Source: Fibrobacter sp. (GTDB lineage: Bacteria; Fibrobacterota; Fibrobacteria; Fibrobacterales; Fibrobacteraceae). From it: a stretch of DNA of 51,192 bases. How positions within the stretch are numbered: position 1 is the first letter of the stretch; each line of letters starts with the position of its first letter. The position numbers were made by a program, and so were the translations under genes. Where the stretch lies: the NCBI GenBank assembly GCA_024398955.1, contig JAKSIG010000018.1, forward strand, positions 1 through 51,192, given 5' to 3'. The notes below the pieces were generated by a model, which saw only the letters and a program-made list of their open reading frames with translations, made no database searches and was not told the DNA's origin. Positions 16,477 through 25,191 of this stretch are shown here, in pieces.

Positions 16477-17233
16477 CTTCCTGCTGGTGCTGTGTTTCGT
16501 GATGTTCTGTTTTGCTGGCGAACCTAAGGATCTTCCCGAAGTAAAGGCTCCTTGGATGAAGGGCGAACGCCTTACGTTTAGCCTTGGCTGGGGTCCCATT
16601 ACGGCGGGTACCGCCATTTTGGAAGTTAAGCCCGCGAAGGATGGTAAAACTGAATTCTATACCTTGGCTCATGACAGTGGAACTCTTAAGAAAATTTATC
16701 CTGTTTCCGATACCATCTATACGCGAGTTCGAAACAAGGGGCTAATGACAGAAGTTTTCCGTAAGACCCTGAACGAAGGTAGCTACCATAACAAGTCTGT
16801 CATTCGCTTTGACCGTAAGGGCGAAAAGGCTTGGCTGTCAGATACCGTCTTTACAGACGACAAGGTTCGTAAAGTGAAGCGCTCTGCAGATACCGTGGTT
16901 GCAATTCAGGGTGTAGAGCACAGCATCATGTCTGCGTTCTACCTAGTACGAACACTACCCCTTGTGGTTGGAGATACGTCTAGGTTTTCGGCTGTAAGCG
17001 GAAAAAAACGCTATGAACTGAAAGTTCTTGTCCACGGACGAGAGACTCTGAAAACAAAAATTGGCGAAGTTAAGACGGTTAAGGTGGAACCGGTGCTGGA
17101 CGGCGATGGAATCTTTGTTTCCAAGGGTCGCATTTTCATATGGCTGACGGATGACGAAAAAAGAATTCCCGTGTTAATGGAATGCGAAATCGCCCTCGGT
17201 TCCATAAAAGCCAAACTTTTAAAGGTGGAATAA
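16424..17233 (+). CDS. DUF3108 domain-containing exported protein
   Basis: A 269-residue protein with a signal peptide (basic N-region, then SFLLVLCFVMFCFAG) and a DUF3108 domain over nearly all the rest: WMKGERLTFSLGWGPITAGTAILEV at its start, a central KKIYPVSDTIYTRV strand and a TKIGEVKTVKVEPVLDGDG segment near the end. DUF3108 is thought to be a beta-rich periplasmic fold; function is unknown. The start codon and first 15 or so codons lie in a heptamer repeat array, so no normal ribosome binding site is visible. A start further downstream would damage the signal peptide. Length change in the array would move the frame of upstream starts but not of this ATG. Confidence 0.85.
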   Translation: MARHASFTVHCSWLIARSFLLVLCFVMFCFAGEPKDLPEVKAPWMKGERLTFSLGWGPITAGTAILEVKPAKDGKTEFYTLAHDSGTLKKIYPVSDTIYTRVRNKGLMTEVFRKTLNEGSYHNKSVIRFDRKGEKAWLSDTVFTDDKVRKVKRSADTVVAIQGVEHSIMSAFYLVRTLPLVVGDTSRFSAVSGKKRYELKVLVHGRETLKTKIGEVKTVKVEPVLDGDGIFVSKGRIFIWLTDDEKRIPVLMECEIALGSIKAKLLKVE

Positions 17234-17275
17234 CTGCAAAATGGCCTGTTTTAACCAACTTTTACAAAATGCCTT

Positions 17276-17305
17276 TTGCAAAAAGACCTGCCAATAAGTT
17301 ATATT
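17276..17305 (+). promoter_or_regulatory. Promoter of the acidic-linker outer-membrane protein gene
   Basis: TTGCAA, an 18-base spacer and TATATT (followed by CC). The start codon is 31 bases further on. Confidence 0.45.
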
Positions 17306-17336
17306 CCAAAGGTGATTTCATAATCAGAGGCTTTTA

Positions 17337-18404
17337 ATGCTAAAAAAATTTTTGTTGACGACCTGTTTGACTCTCGGATTGTCTGCATTCGGATCCGCAT
17401 CCTGGGCTCAGGATGAGGACGAAGATGATGATGGCTTTGTTTCTGCTCCGGCGGCAATGGCCGACGACGAATCCAGCGATGATGACGACTTTGTTTCTGC
17501 TCCGGCTCCGTCCGCAAAGAGGGAAACCCGCGCATCTATTGATGACGATTCTGAAGAGGAAGATGACTTTTCTGATGGCAATCTGACTGCAGCCCAGCGT
17601 AAGGAGCAGGCAGATCGCAAAAAGTTCGAAGAAGAACAGCGCCTTGACGAATATGCAAACTCCGAACGTCGTCGTGACTGGCTCCGTAACCGCCTGATTT
17701 TCCAGGTTGGTATGGGATCTCGCTATGCGTTCATGGGCGAAACGGGTATGGGTATGAGCTTCGGTATCGGTGCCGAATACATTCTGCCCTTCCATCTGGC
17801 TCTGTATGGTTCTTTCGGCTTCCTGCCCAAGGGTACCGATAACGAATTCGACGACTGGAAGCTTGAAGGCGGTACAGGTTGGAAGGCCGGTATCAACTAC
17901 TACCTCTTCCCCAAGAACCCGCTCCATCTTGGTCTCTCCGCTTCCTATGGTACTGTGTACTTTGACCACGACATCGTTCCTGACCAGGACAACGTACGTG
18001 CACTGATTTCTGTAGAAGGTATGCAGTTTGACTTGCTGATTTCCTACATGACTAACGAATGGTATTACCTGCAGTTCTCTATCGGTATGTACTATGCTCC
18101 TAAGCTGAAGAACAAGCCCACAAGCGGTACCGATGAAAGTAATCCGGGTGACCTCTCTACAGACAATCCCAGTTTCCGTCGTGTTGTTACTAACGACCCC
18201 GACGAAACCGATCCTTCTGTAGAAAGAGACGACCATAACGAATGGAATTCCAGAGTGGTTAACAAGGACGGTATGAGCAAGACCGGTATCGTGTTTGGCA
18301 TTGCCGTGGGTTATGCTCTGCCTGAACTTTTCCCGGATGATACCGAAAAGCGTCGCCGCGAACGTGAAAAGGCTCGTGCCCGTTCTGGCGTTGCCGGTCG
18401 ATAA
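17337..18404 (+). CDS. Outer-membrane beta-barrel-like protein with acidic N-terminal linker
   Basis: A 355-residue exported protein. The signal peptide ends at SASWA-Q. Residues 24-80 are a very acidic linker with two copies of a DDD-F-VSAPA element. Then comes a charged helical segment (KEQADRKKFEEEQRLDEYANSERRR), and from about 120 onward alternating aromatic/glycine strands typical of a small beta-barrel (RLIFQVGMGSRYAFMG, MSFGIGAEYILPFHLALYGSFGF, HLGLSASYGTVYF). Family not recognised by name. Ribosome binding site AGAGG 6 bases before the ATG, with a promoter upstream and a terminator downstream, so it is probably monocistronic. The acidic linker may bind cations or cross the periplasm; this is speculation. 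Confidence 0.8.
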   Translation: MLKKFLLTTCLTLGLSAFGSASWAQDEDEDDDGFVSAPAAMADDESSDDDDFVSAPAPSAKRETRASIDDDSEEEDDFSDGNLTAAQRKEQADRKKFEEEQRLDEYANSERRRDWLRNRLIFQVGMGSRYAFMGETGMGMSFGIGAEYILPFHLALYGSFGFLPKGTDNEFDDWKLEGGTGWKAGINYYLFPKNPLHLGLSASYGTVYFDHDIVPDQDNVRALISVEGMQFDLLISYMTNEWYYLQFSIGMYYAPKLKNKPTSGTDESNPGDLSTDNPSFRRVVTNDPDETDPSVERDDHNEWNSRVVNKDGMSKTGIVFGIAVGYALPELFPDDTEKRRREREKARARSGVAGR

Positions 18405-18433
18405 TTCGATTTTATTCGGAACAGTTTTAGAAT

Positions 18434-18465
18434 GCCGCCCTGTTTAACGGGTGGCTTTCTTTTTC
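18434..18465 (+). terminator. Intrinsic terminator overlapping the tRNA-Arg promoter
   Basis: Stem GCCGCCC/GGGTGGC (7 bp, one wobble pair), loop TGTTTAAC, then TTTCTTTTT. The -35 box of the tRNA promoter lies in the loop and the T tract is the promoter spacer. Confidence 0.65.
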
Positions 18466-18471
18466 TATATT
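18443..18471 (+). promoter_or_regulatory. Promoter of tRNA-Arg
   Basis: TTTAAC, exactly 17 bases, TATATT, then 9 bases to the mature 5' end of the tRNA. It is embedded in the upstream gene's terminator. Confidence 0.6.
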
Positions 18472-18480
18472 GAGTCAAAC

Positions 18481-18555
18481 GCTTTCGTAGCTCAGTTGGA
18501 TTAGAGTGTCTCCCTCCGAAGGAGAAGGTCACGCGTTCGAGTCGCGTCGAGAGCA
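18481..18555 (+). tRNA. tRNA-Arg (anticodon CCG)
   Basis: A full cloverleaf can be drawn: acceptor GCTTTCG/CGAGAGC (one wobble), D arm GCTC/GAGT, anticodon stem TCTCC/GGAGA with loop CTCCGAA giving anticodon CCG (reads CGG), variable AGGTC, T arm ACGCG-TTCGAGT-CGCGT, and discriminator A. The CCA end is not encoded. It is flanked by its own promoter and terminator. Confidence 0.95.
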
Positions 18556-18557
18556 TT

Positions 18558-18586
18558 AAAGGGTTCCGTCAAACGGAACCCTTTTT
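18558..18586 (+). terminator. Intrinsic terminator after tRNA-Arg
   Basis: A perfect 12-bp stem (AAAGGGTTCCGT/ACGGAACCCTTT) with a 3-base loop, ending in T residues, 2 bases after the tRNA. Confidence 0.9.
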
Positions 18587-18625
18587 AAGTTGTCTACAAA
18601 AACTGCGCTTGGTATTGTGCGAACA

Positions 18626-19942
18626 TTAGTCCAATAATTTCACGATCAGTTCATGAGGCTCGGCGTCTACCACTAGGGCCTGGCGGAATGTGCCTACTTC
18701 TCCATCGCCTTCCAACACCTTCACGATGTCGTCGGTATCCAGAGAGTTCCCTTCGGTTCGACCGTAGAAGTGGTATTCGCTTTCTTCGGCTTCTTCGTCG
18801 AGAATGATGGTCACTGTCTTGCCAATCATTTCCTCGGCGTGTTGTGCGGCCAGTTCTTCCTGGAAGTCGGTGATGGCGTCAAGGCGGGCGCGGGCGTCGC
18901 TTTCGTCTACAGGGGCCAGTTTCTTCATGGTCATGACCGGAGTGCCTTCTTCGGGACTGAACACGAATCCTCCCAAATGCTCGAACTTGATTTCTTGCAG
19001 CAAGTCCATCAGATCTTCGAAGTCTTCGTGGGTCTCGCCAGGGAACCCTACCAGTACCGTGGTGCGAAGGGTGACACTGGGGAGCTTGGTGCGGATCTTG
19101 CGAAGTATGTCACGCAGTTCCTGGCGGGTATACTTGCGCAGCATGTTCTTTAGGACGCTGTCGCTGCTATGCTGAATGGGCATATCGATATACTTTACCA
19201 GACGCGGTTCGTTTGCCATCAGGTCCAACAGTTCGTCATCGATGAATGCCGGGTACCAGTACAGCATGCGAATCCAGGGAATGTTGGTTTCCGCCAGCAA
19301 AGCCTTCAGCAGGTTGGTCAGTGTTTCGCTCTTGTTCTTCTTTTCTCGGCCAAAGTAGGTGGTGTCTTGGGCGATTAAGGTAAGTTCCTTGATGCCCTGG
19401 GCTTCCAGTTCCTTGGCTTCCTTGACCAGATCCTCGATGGAAGAAGATTTTTGCAAGCCGCGAATGTTGGGAATGGCGCAATAGGCGCAGCGGCGGTTAC
19501 AGCCTTCTGCAATTTTTAGGTAGGCGTGGTGGGGGAGCCCGCCCAGGTTGAGTCGTGGGAGCAATGCGGGGTTGCATCCTGCAGGCTGATCGATGCCCAT
19601 CTTGGCAAGAAGTTCACCTGGCTGGTAAGTGCCGACCCAAAAATCCACTTCGGGAATTTCTTTTTCTAGATCTTCGCCATAGCGCTTGCTAAGGCAGCCG
19701 GAAACAATCAGCTTTTGCTTGGCCTTCTTGCTCTTGGCCTGGGTCAAAATGGCGTTAATGGATTCTTCTTTGGCGGCTTCTATAAAACCGCATGTGTTTA
19801 CCAGAATGTAATCCGCCTTGGAGGCCGTATCGGTGGTTACAAAACCTGCGTTCAGCATTTCTCCAACAAGGCGTTCTGCATCGACCTGGTTCTTGGAACA
19901 ACCTAGGTGTACAACGAAAATTTTTGGCTTTCTTATAGGCAT
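18626..19942 (-). CDS. rimO: Ribosomal protein S12 methylthiotransferase RimO
   Basis: A 438-residue radical-SAM enzyme that adds a methylthio group to the conserved aspartate of ribosomal protein S12. The N-terminal MTTase domain carries LGCSKNQVDAE (Cys15), VNTCGFIEAAKEES and SGCLSKRY, giving the three auxiliary-cluster cysteines. The radical-SAM cluster motif is CNRRCAYC, followed by IPNIRG. A C-terminal TRAM domain (about 375-438) includes YGRTEGNSLDTDD. The LGCSKNxVD motif distinguishes RimO from MiaB. No ribosome binding site is visible before the ATG, and a TATATTTG box lies 5 bases upstream, so this is a candidate leaderless gene. It converges with tRNA-Arg. Confidence 0.96.
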   Translation of the reverse strand: MPIRKPKIFVVHLGCSKNQVDAERLVGEMLNAGFVTTDTASKADYILVNTCGFIEAAKEESINAILTQAKSKKAKQKLIVSGCLSKRYGEDLEKEIPEVDFWVGTYQPGELLAKMGIDQPAGCNPALLPRLNLGGLPHHAYLKIAEGCNRRCAYCAIPNIRGLQKSSSIEDLVKEAKELEAQGIKELTLIAQDTTYFGREKKNKSETLTNLLKALLAETNIPWIRMLYWYPAFIDDELLDLMANEPRLVKYIDMPIQHSSDSVLKNMLRKYTRQELRDILRKIRTKLPSVTLRTTVLVGFPGETHEDFEDLMDLLQEIKFEHLGGFVFSPEEGTPVMTMKKLAPVDESDARARLDAITDFQEELAAQHAEEMIGKTVTIILDEEAEESEYHFYGRTEGNSLDTDDIVKVLEGDGEVGTFRQALVVDAEPHELIVKLLD

Positions 19943-19947
19943 GGCCG

Positions 19948-19955
19948 CAAATATA
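19948..19955 (-). promoter_or_regulatory. Candidate -10/-7 box for rimO
   Basis: TATATTTG on the minus strand, 5 bases (CGGCC after the shared G) before the rimO start codon. The position mirrors that at aroA. No clear -35 box. Confidence 0.4.
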
Positions 19956-19993
19956 GATTTTGCTGACCTGTATTTCTAGAGTGTAAAAGATGT

Positions 19994-20025
19994 AAAAAAA
20001 GAAAGACCCTAGAGGGGTCTTTCTT
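19994..20025 (-). terminator. Intrinsic terminator after the SPOR lipoprotein gene
   Basis: An 11-bp perfect stem (AAGAAAGACCC/GGGTCTTTCTT) with a 5-base loop, followed on the minus strand by seven T residues. Confidence 0.85.
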
Positions 20026-20052
20026 AAATGCATACTTAATAGAAAAATTCTA

Positions 20053-20940
20053 TTAATCCCAGTCGTCGAAGCTAGGAGCAGCGGGTGCTGCCGGAGCTGC
20101 GGGTTCGGCTGCGGGAGCAGGTGCAGGTTCGGCTGCGGGAGCCGGAGCAGGTGCGGGTTCAGCTGCAGGAGCAGGGGCCGGGGCAGGTGCAGGTTCAGCT
20201 GCAGGAGCAGGGGCCGGGGCAGGTGCAGGTTCAGCTGCAGGAGCAGGAGCCGGAGCAGGTGCGGGTTCAGCTGCCGGAGCGGGAGCCGGAGCAGGTGCTG
20301 CGACATCTTCGTCGTCCATTTCACTGGAATCGTCGCCGGCAGGGTTACCGACATCGTCGTTCTTGCGTTTGTCTACCCACCATGCAAAGTTCAGTGCGCT
20401 CAGAACTGCCTTGCCGTAAGACTGAGCGTCGCTACTTGCGTTGAAGTAACCGATACGAATGCGGTAGTAGGTTCCTTCAAGTTCGCCCGGATTTTCAACT
20501 TCAGCGATGTAGGCCTTGATGTTCTGTTCGGCGAGCTTCTTCACGATTGCGTCTGCTGCCTTCTTGGAAGACTGGATGCTAACCTGGATAACGTATTCGC
20601 CCTTGTCGCTGGGAGCAACTGCGGCGTCGGTAGCCGGTGCAGGAGCCTTGGTGGCTTCTTCAAAGGCTGCTTCAGCCTTGTTCTTGTCGTCGGAAAGGGA
20701 CTGGATGGGGACGAGAACCGGTTCGTCTGCAGGCTTGGCTTCCTCAACAGGGGTGGGGGCCGGTGCTTCTTCCTTTTTGGGGGTGGCTGCAGGAGCCGGA
20801 GCGGCCTGTGCGACAGGCTTGGCGGGTTCCATCTGGGGGACTGCGTCTTCTTCATCGTTGCAGGCAACAAACAGAGAACATGCTGCAGCAAGAGAAGCGA
20901 CGGTAATAAATTTCAAAGACAAAGCAGAAAGGGACTTCAT
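20053..20940 (-). CDS. SPOR-domain lipoprotein with Pro-Ala-Glu tandem repeats
   Basis: A 295-residue protein. A lipoprotein signal peptide ends in LFVAC (Cys27). A Pro/Ala/Glu-rich linker follows, then a SPOR domain at about 112-190 (GEYVIQVSIQSSKKAADAIVKKL, then YYRIRIGYFNASSDAQSYGKAV). SPOR domains bind denuded peptidoglycan glycan, often at the division site. Residues 215-289 are tandem repeats: four 12-residue units (APAPAPAPAAEP), then units of 10 and 8, then AAPAAPAAP, and an acidic/aromatic end (SFDDWD). The extended tail may span the periplasm. Usual SPOR proteins put the domain last; here it is in the middle. Own promoter at 21001-21029 and a terminator downstream. Confidence 0.87.
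   Translation of the reverse strand: MKSLSALSLKFITVASLAAACSLFVACNDEEDAVPQMEPAKPVAQAAPAPAATPKKEEAPAPTPVEEAKPADEPVLVPIQSLSDDKNKAEAAFEEATKAPAPATDAAVAPSDKGEYVIQVSIQSSKKAADAIVKKLAEQNIKAYIAEVENPGELEGTYYRIRIGYFNASSDAQSYGKAVLSALNFAWWVDKRKNDDVGNPAGDDSSEMDDEDVAAPAPAPAPAAEPAPAPAPAPAAEPAPAPAPAPAAEPAPAPAPAPAAEPAPAPAPAAEPAPAPAAEPAAPAAPAAPSFDDWD
20074..20298 (-). repeat. In-frame tandem repeats coding for APAPAPAPAAEP units
   Basis: Four 36-base units followed by progressively shorter ones (30, 24 and 27 bases), all in frame in the SPOR lipoprotein gene. Length variation between strains would be expected. Confidence 0.85.
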
Positions 20941-21000
20941 CTAAATCTCCGAATTTTTGTAGAAAATATCAAAAAAATATGCTTCTTGATTTGTTCGTTA

Positions 21001-21029
21001 AATATACATAAGTCTTTGATATTCCGCAA
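21001..21029 (-). promoter_or_regulatory. Promoter of the SPOR lipoprotein gene
   Basis: On the minus strand: TTGCGG, exactly 17 bases, TATATT, with a 60-base leader to the ATG. Confidence 0.55.
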
Positions 21030-21066
21030 GTTATAAAAAATAAAAAGTCTCTTTTTTTTAAAGCCC

Positions 21067-21097
21067 TTGACGGATTTCGAGGGAATAAATATATTTG
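21067..21097 (+). promoter_or_regulatory. Promoter of the rpsU operon
   Basis: TTGACG, exactly 17 bases, TATATTTG, about 40 bases before the rpsU start. One of the clearest promoters in the window. It is divergent from the SPOR gene promoter. Confidence 0.72.
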
Positions 21098-21137
21098 GCT
21101 ATCCAAATTTGAATTTTAACTTAACCAAAGGATTATC

Positions 21138-21347
21138 GTGATCGGCGTAATTGTTAAGTCCAACGAACCTTTCGAACGCGCTCTCAAGCGTTTCACCAAG
21201 TCTTGCGAAAAGAACGGCATCATTTCCGATGTCAAGAAGCGTCAGCGCTTCGAAAAGCCTTCTGAAGAAAAGAAGCGCATCGAAACTGCTGCTCGTCGCA
21301 AGCGCCTGAAGGAAATCGCTGACCAGAACCGCAAGCGTCTCTACTAA
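21138..21347 (+). CDS. rpsU: 30S ribosomal protein S21
   Basis: A 69-residue, very basic protein with the S21 hallmark pattern (VIVKSNEPFERALKRFTKSCEK, then a Lys/Arg-rich helical tail). It binds the 30S platform and aids initiation. The start is GTG 21138 with AAAGGA 6 bases before it; an ATG start is not available in frame. It heads an operon with the YqeY-like gene and, probably, the AAA+ regulator, under the promoter at 21067-21097. Confidence 0.96.
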   Translation: MIGVIVKSNEPFERALKRFTKSCEKNGIISDVKKRQRFEKPSEEKKRIETAARRKRLKEIADQNRKRLY

Positions 21348-21383
21348 TTCGCTGGCCGCTTATTGGCCCGAATTTTGACGCAA

Positions 21384-21460
21384 GGAACTTAAGCCTACGC
21401 GTAGCTGTTAGTTCCGATCTAAGCGAAACTTTCTACTTTGTGAGTCGCTAACCATGTGGT
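21384..21460 (+). ncRNA. Two stem-loops in the rpsU-yqeY intercistronic RNA
   Basis: Stem 1 (21384-21415): GGAACT/AGTTCC outer pairs around an inner imperfect stem. Stem 2 (21431-21460): a near-continuous stem of up to 12-14 pairs (TGAGTCGCTAACCA against TGGTTGGTGGCTCA) with three G-U pairs that only make sense as RNA. No U tract follows, so neither is a simple terminator. They may serve as a processing site or translational control for the downstream gene. Confidence 0.45.
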
Positions 21461-21500
21461 TGGTGGCTCATTAGGTGTTTATAGACAAAAGGAAAATGTT

Positions 21501-21971
21501 ATGGCAAGTGCATTGCTCACTCGAATTCTCGATGACATCAAGGCTTCCATGAAGGCCCACGATGCCGAAACCCTCAGCGTTCTTCGCACCCTTCATTCCG
21601 ACATCAAGAACGAAGCCATGAAGGCTGGTGCAACTCCTGCCCAGATTACCGATAGCATCACCGACGAAATGTGCGTTGATGCCTTGGCCAAGAGCGTGAA
21701 GCAGAAGCAGGAAGCCATCGAAATCCTCAAGAAGGGCGGCTTCATGGACAAGATTCCGGCTGAAGAAGCCGTCATCGCTATCTACAAGAAGTACATGCCC
21801 GCCGAAATGACCGAAGAAGAAGTGAAGGCCCTCATTGCCGAAATCAAGGCCGCCACTGGCGCCTCTTCTCCCAAGGACATGGGCAAGATCATGAAGGAAT
21901 TGCAGCCCAAGGTCAAGGGCCGCTTCGATGGCAAGCGCGTCAGCGCCCTCGTCCAGGAAGCATTGAAGTAA
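21501..21971 (+). CDS. GatB/YqeY domain-containing protein
   Basis: A 156-residue protein of the YqeY family, which resembles the tail domain of GatB in the tRNA amidotransferase. It is helical throughout: LLTRILDDIKASMKAHDAETLSVLRTLHSDIKNEAMKAG, then the typical KQEAIEILKKGGFMDKIPAEEA and YMPAEMTEEEVKALIAEI, ending with KGRFDGKRVSALVQEAL. ATG 21501 follows AAAGGA at a good distance, so the longer frame start at 21456 is rejected. yqeY next to rpsU is a common arrangement. Its role is uncertain; a link to aminoacyl-tRNA metabolism is inferred from the fold. Confidence 0.93.
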   Translation: MASALLTRILDDIKASMKAHDAETLSVLRTLHSDIKNEAMKAGATPAQITDSITDEMCVDALAKSVKQKQEAIEILKKGGFMDKIPAEEAVIAIYKKYMPAEMTEEEVKALIAEIKAATGASSPKDMGKIMKELQPKVKGRFDGKRVSALVQEALK

Positions 21972-21977
21972 TCCCTC

Positions 21978-23510
<1,533 letters not shown>

Positions 23511-23543
23511 GTTCCTCGCGTCATCCCGGCGTTTTCCCCAAGG

Positions 23544-23569
23544 TCATTCCCGGCCCCGACCGGGAATCT
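23544..23569 (+). repeat. 26-bp palindromic repeat, copy 1
   Basis: TCATTCCCGG, CCCCGA, then CCGGGAATCT: an 8-bp perfect stem (ATTCCCGG/CCGGGAAT). Identical to 25868-25893. A partial relative (GCGTCATCCCGG) lies 20 or so bases upstream. It may also act as terminator for the regulator gene, being followed by CTTGCTTTTT. Confidence 0.85.
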
Positions 23570-23609
23570 TGCTTTTTCCAGCATTTTTTTTCAAAACACA
23601 AAAAAATGC

Positions 23610-23639
23610 TTGACATTGTGTTTTTTATGGTTACATTTG
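23610..23639 (+). promoter_or_regulatory. Promoter of the TM2/DUF805 module
   Basis: TTGACA (perfect consensus), 16 bases, TACATTTG. The start codon is 25 bases further on. Confidence 0.65.
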
Positions 23640-23664
23640 TGATAGCGTCCATAGGAAGTAAGTA

Positions 23665-24345
23665 ATGTATTCCCCTAAAAGCGAAAATTCGCTACCGCAT
23701 CCGGCTTCTGTTAAAGAACCGTTAAAAAATCAAAAGACTGCGTTGTTTCTATGCTGTCTTTTGGGGCTTTTTGGAGTTCATGATTTTTATGCGGGTAATG
23801 TTGTTAGGGGAATAGCTAAGCTTCTTTTAAATATCTTTTCTGCTATTTTGAATTTGGGCTATTTTGGCTTGTATGTTTGGAATGTCGTTGACGCATATAA
23901 AATTTGTTCTGGAACATATACTGATAAACTTGGAAGAACTTTAAATCCAGATACTTCAAAGCCACTAAGAATCGGCCTTTATGCATTAACAATTTTTTTC
24001 ATTGTGGGGGCCACAGCGAATGTTGTTCGAGATATGGTTGTTTCGAGAAATCCCTTTTATGGATTGTTAAATGAAATTAAACCTGAATTAATTGTTACCC
24101 AAGAAAATTTTGACGACAAAAAAAAGGATATTTACAAGGGACAGCTTATTGAAATTCAGGGATGTGTTAAAGAAACTGTTGGTGGCGTTGGTGTAGTAAT
24201 TGGAACTTGTGGAAAAAGCAGATCTTATCCTCGCTTAATTGTTCCGGAATTATTTGGTGGTTTAAATGGAATTGAGTTGGGAGATGAAATGAATATTGAG
24301 TGTAATGTAAGCTCTTTAAAAAATGATAGTTTAATCTGCGAATAG
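23665..24345 (+). CDS. TM2 domain-containing membrane protein
   Basis: A 226-residue protein. A TM2 domain lies at about 20-85: KNQKTALFLCCLLGLFGVHDFYAG with the conserved Gly-x-x-Gly-x-His-x-Phe-Tyr-x-Gly pattern, then a second hydrophobic segment ending in VWNVVDAYKI. A third membrane segment follows (IGLYALTIFFIVGATANVV). The C-terminal 80 residues are soluble and strand-rich (YKGQLIEIQGCVKETVGGVGVVIG), possibly an OB-like fold. It is the first gene of an AT-rich set of three. TM2 proteins are small membrane proteins without a settled bacterial function. Confidence 0.85.
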   Translation: MYSPKSENSLPHPASVKEPLKNQKTALFLCCLLGLFGVHDFYAGNVVRGIAKLLLNIFSAILNLGYFGLYVWNVVDAYKICSGTYTDKLGRTLNPDTSKPLRIGLYALTIFFIVGATANVVRDMVVSRNPFYGLLNEIKPELIVTQENFDDKKKDIYKGQLIEIQGCVKETVGGVGVVIGTCGKSRSYPRLIVPELFGGLNGIELGDEMNIECNVSSLKNDSLICE

Positions 24346-24354
24346 GAGAAAATA

Positions 24355-25191
24355 ATGAAAAGATGTAAAAATTGTGGTCAGGCTCACGACGATGATACTG
24401 TGAAATTCTGCAAGGCCTGTGGCACGCCATTCAGTGCTCCTGTTGCTGAAAATGTTTCTTCAGTACATGTCAGTCCGCTGCAGAATGATTTTAGTTTGGA
24501 TGATGCAGACCATAAACCTGCATTTTCATATTATATCGATGCTTTTAAAAATTATGCCAAGTTTAGTGGAAGAGCAACCCGCAAACAGTTTTGGATGTTC
24601 ATCCTGTTCAATTTCCTTATAAATTTTACAGTAGGATTTTGTTCTGGATTTTTTGATGGCCTAGCGGGATCATTATATTCCTCTAGGACAATATCGCTTT
24701 CTACTGCCAGGACTCTCTTGGGAGTCTCTGAATTTTTTAGTGTTGTGTTAATAATCTATAGCTTGGCTGTGATGGTTCCGGCGCTTGCCATTAATTGGCG
24801 AAGAATGCACGATATAAACAAGAGCGGAGCATGGTGCTTTATAACCTTAATCCCGATTGCAGGCTTAATTTGGTATATAGTTTTATGCTGCCAGCCTGGC
24901 GATGAAGGTGAAAATGATTTCGGCGTTCCTTCTCACTTGGAAGATAAATCTTCTGAACACTCTGCTGCTCCCTATGTGCCGAATTCAACTGTTGGTGCTG
25001 TAAAAGCAAATTCTTCAAAATGCGCAAAGATTATTCGTGTATTAGAGGATCGTGTGTCTGTTGGCTGTAGTGACGGCTCCTTTTTTGATGTCAGCATCAA
25101 GGAACTTGATTTTCAGCCAGTTGTTGGCGATGTCGTCTATGTATTCTCGAATGGTGATGCAAAAATAGTGACGAAGAATGAATTGTTTTAA
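24355..25191 (+). CDS. Zinc-ribbon and DUF805 membrane protein
   Basis: A 278-residue protein. Residues 1-25 form a zinc ribbon (CKNCGQ ... CKACGTPF, four Cys). Residues 55-190 are DUF805, with FSGRATRKQFWMFILFNFL at its start, three or four membrane segments and the signature NWRRMHDINKSGAW. After an acidic linker, the last 60 residues form a separate strand-rich domain (KIIRVLEDRVSVGCSDGSFFDV). Ribosome binding site AGGAG 6 bases before the ATG; 9 bases separate it from the TM2 gene. Function unknown; the layout suggests a membrane sensor or scaffold. Confidence 0.88.
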   Translation: MKRCKNCGQAHDDDTVKFCKACGTPFSAPVAENVSSVHVSPLQNDFSLDDADHKPAFSYYIDAFKNYAKFSGRATRKQFWMFILFNFLINFTVGFCSGFFDGLAGSLYSSRTISLSTARTLLGVSEFFSVVLIIYSLAVMVPALAINWRRMHDINKSGAWCFITLIPIAGLIWYIVLCCQPGDEGENDFGVPSHLEDKSSEHSAAPYVPNSTVGAVKANSSKCAKIIRVLEDRVSVGCSDGSFFDVSIKELDFQPVVGDVVYVFSNGDAKIVTKNELF

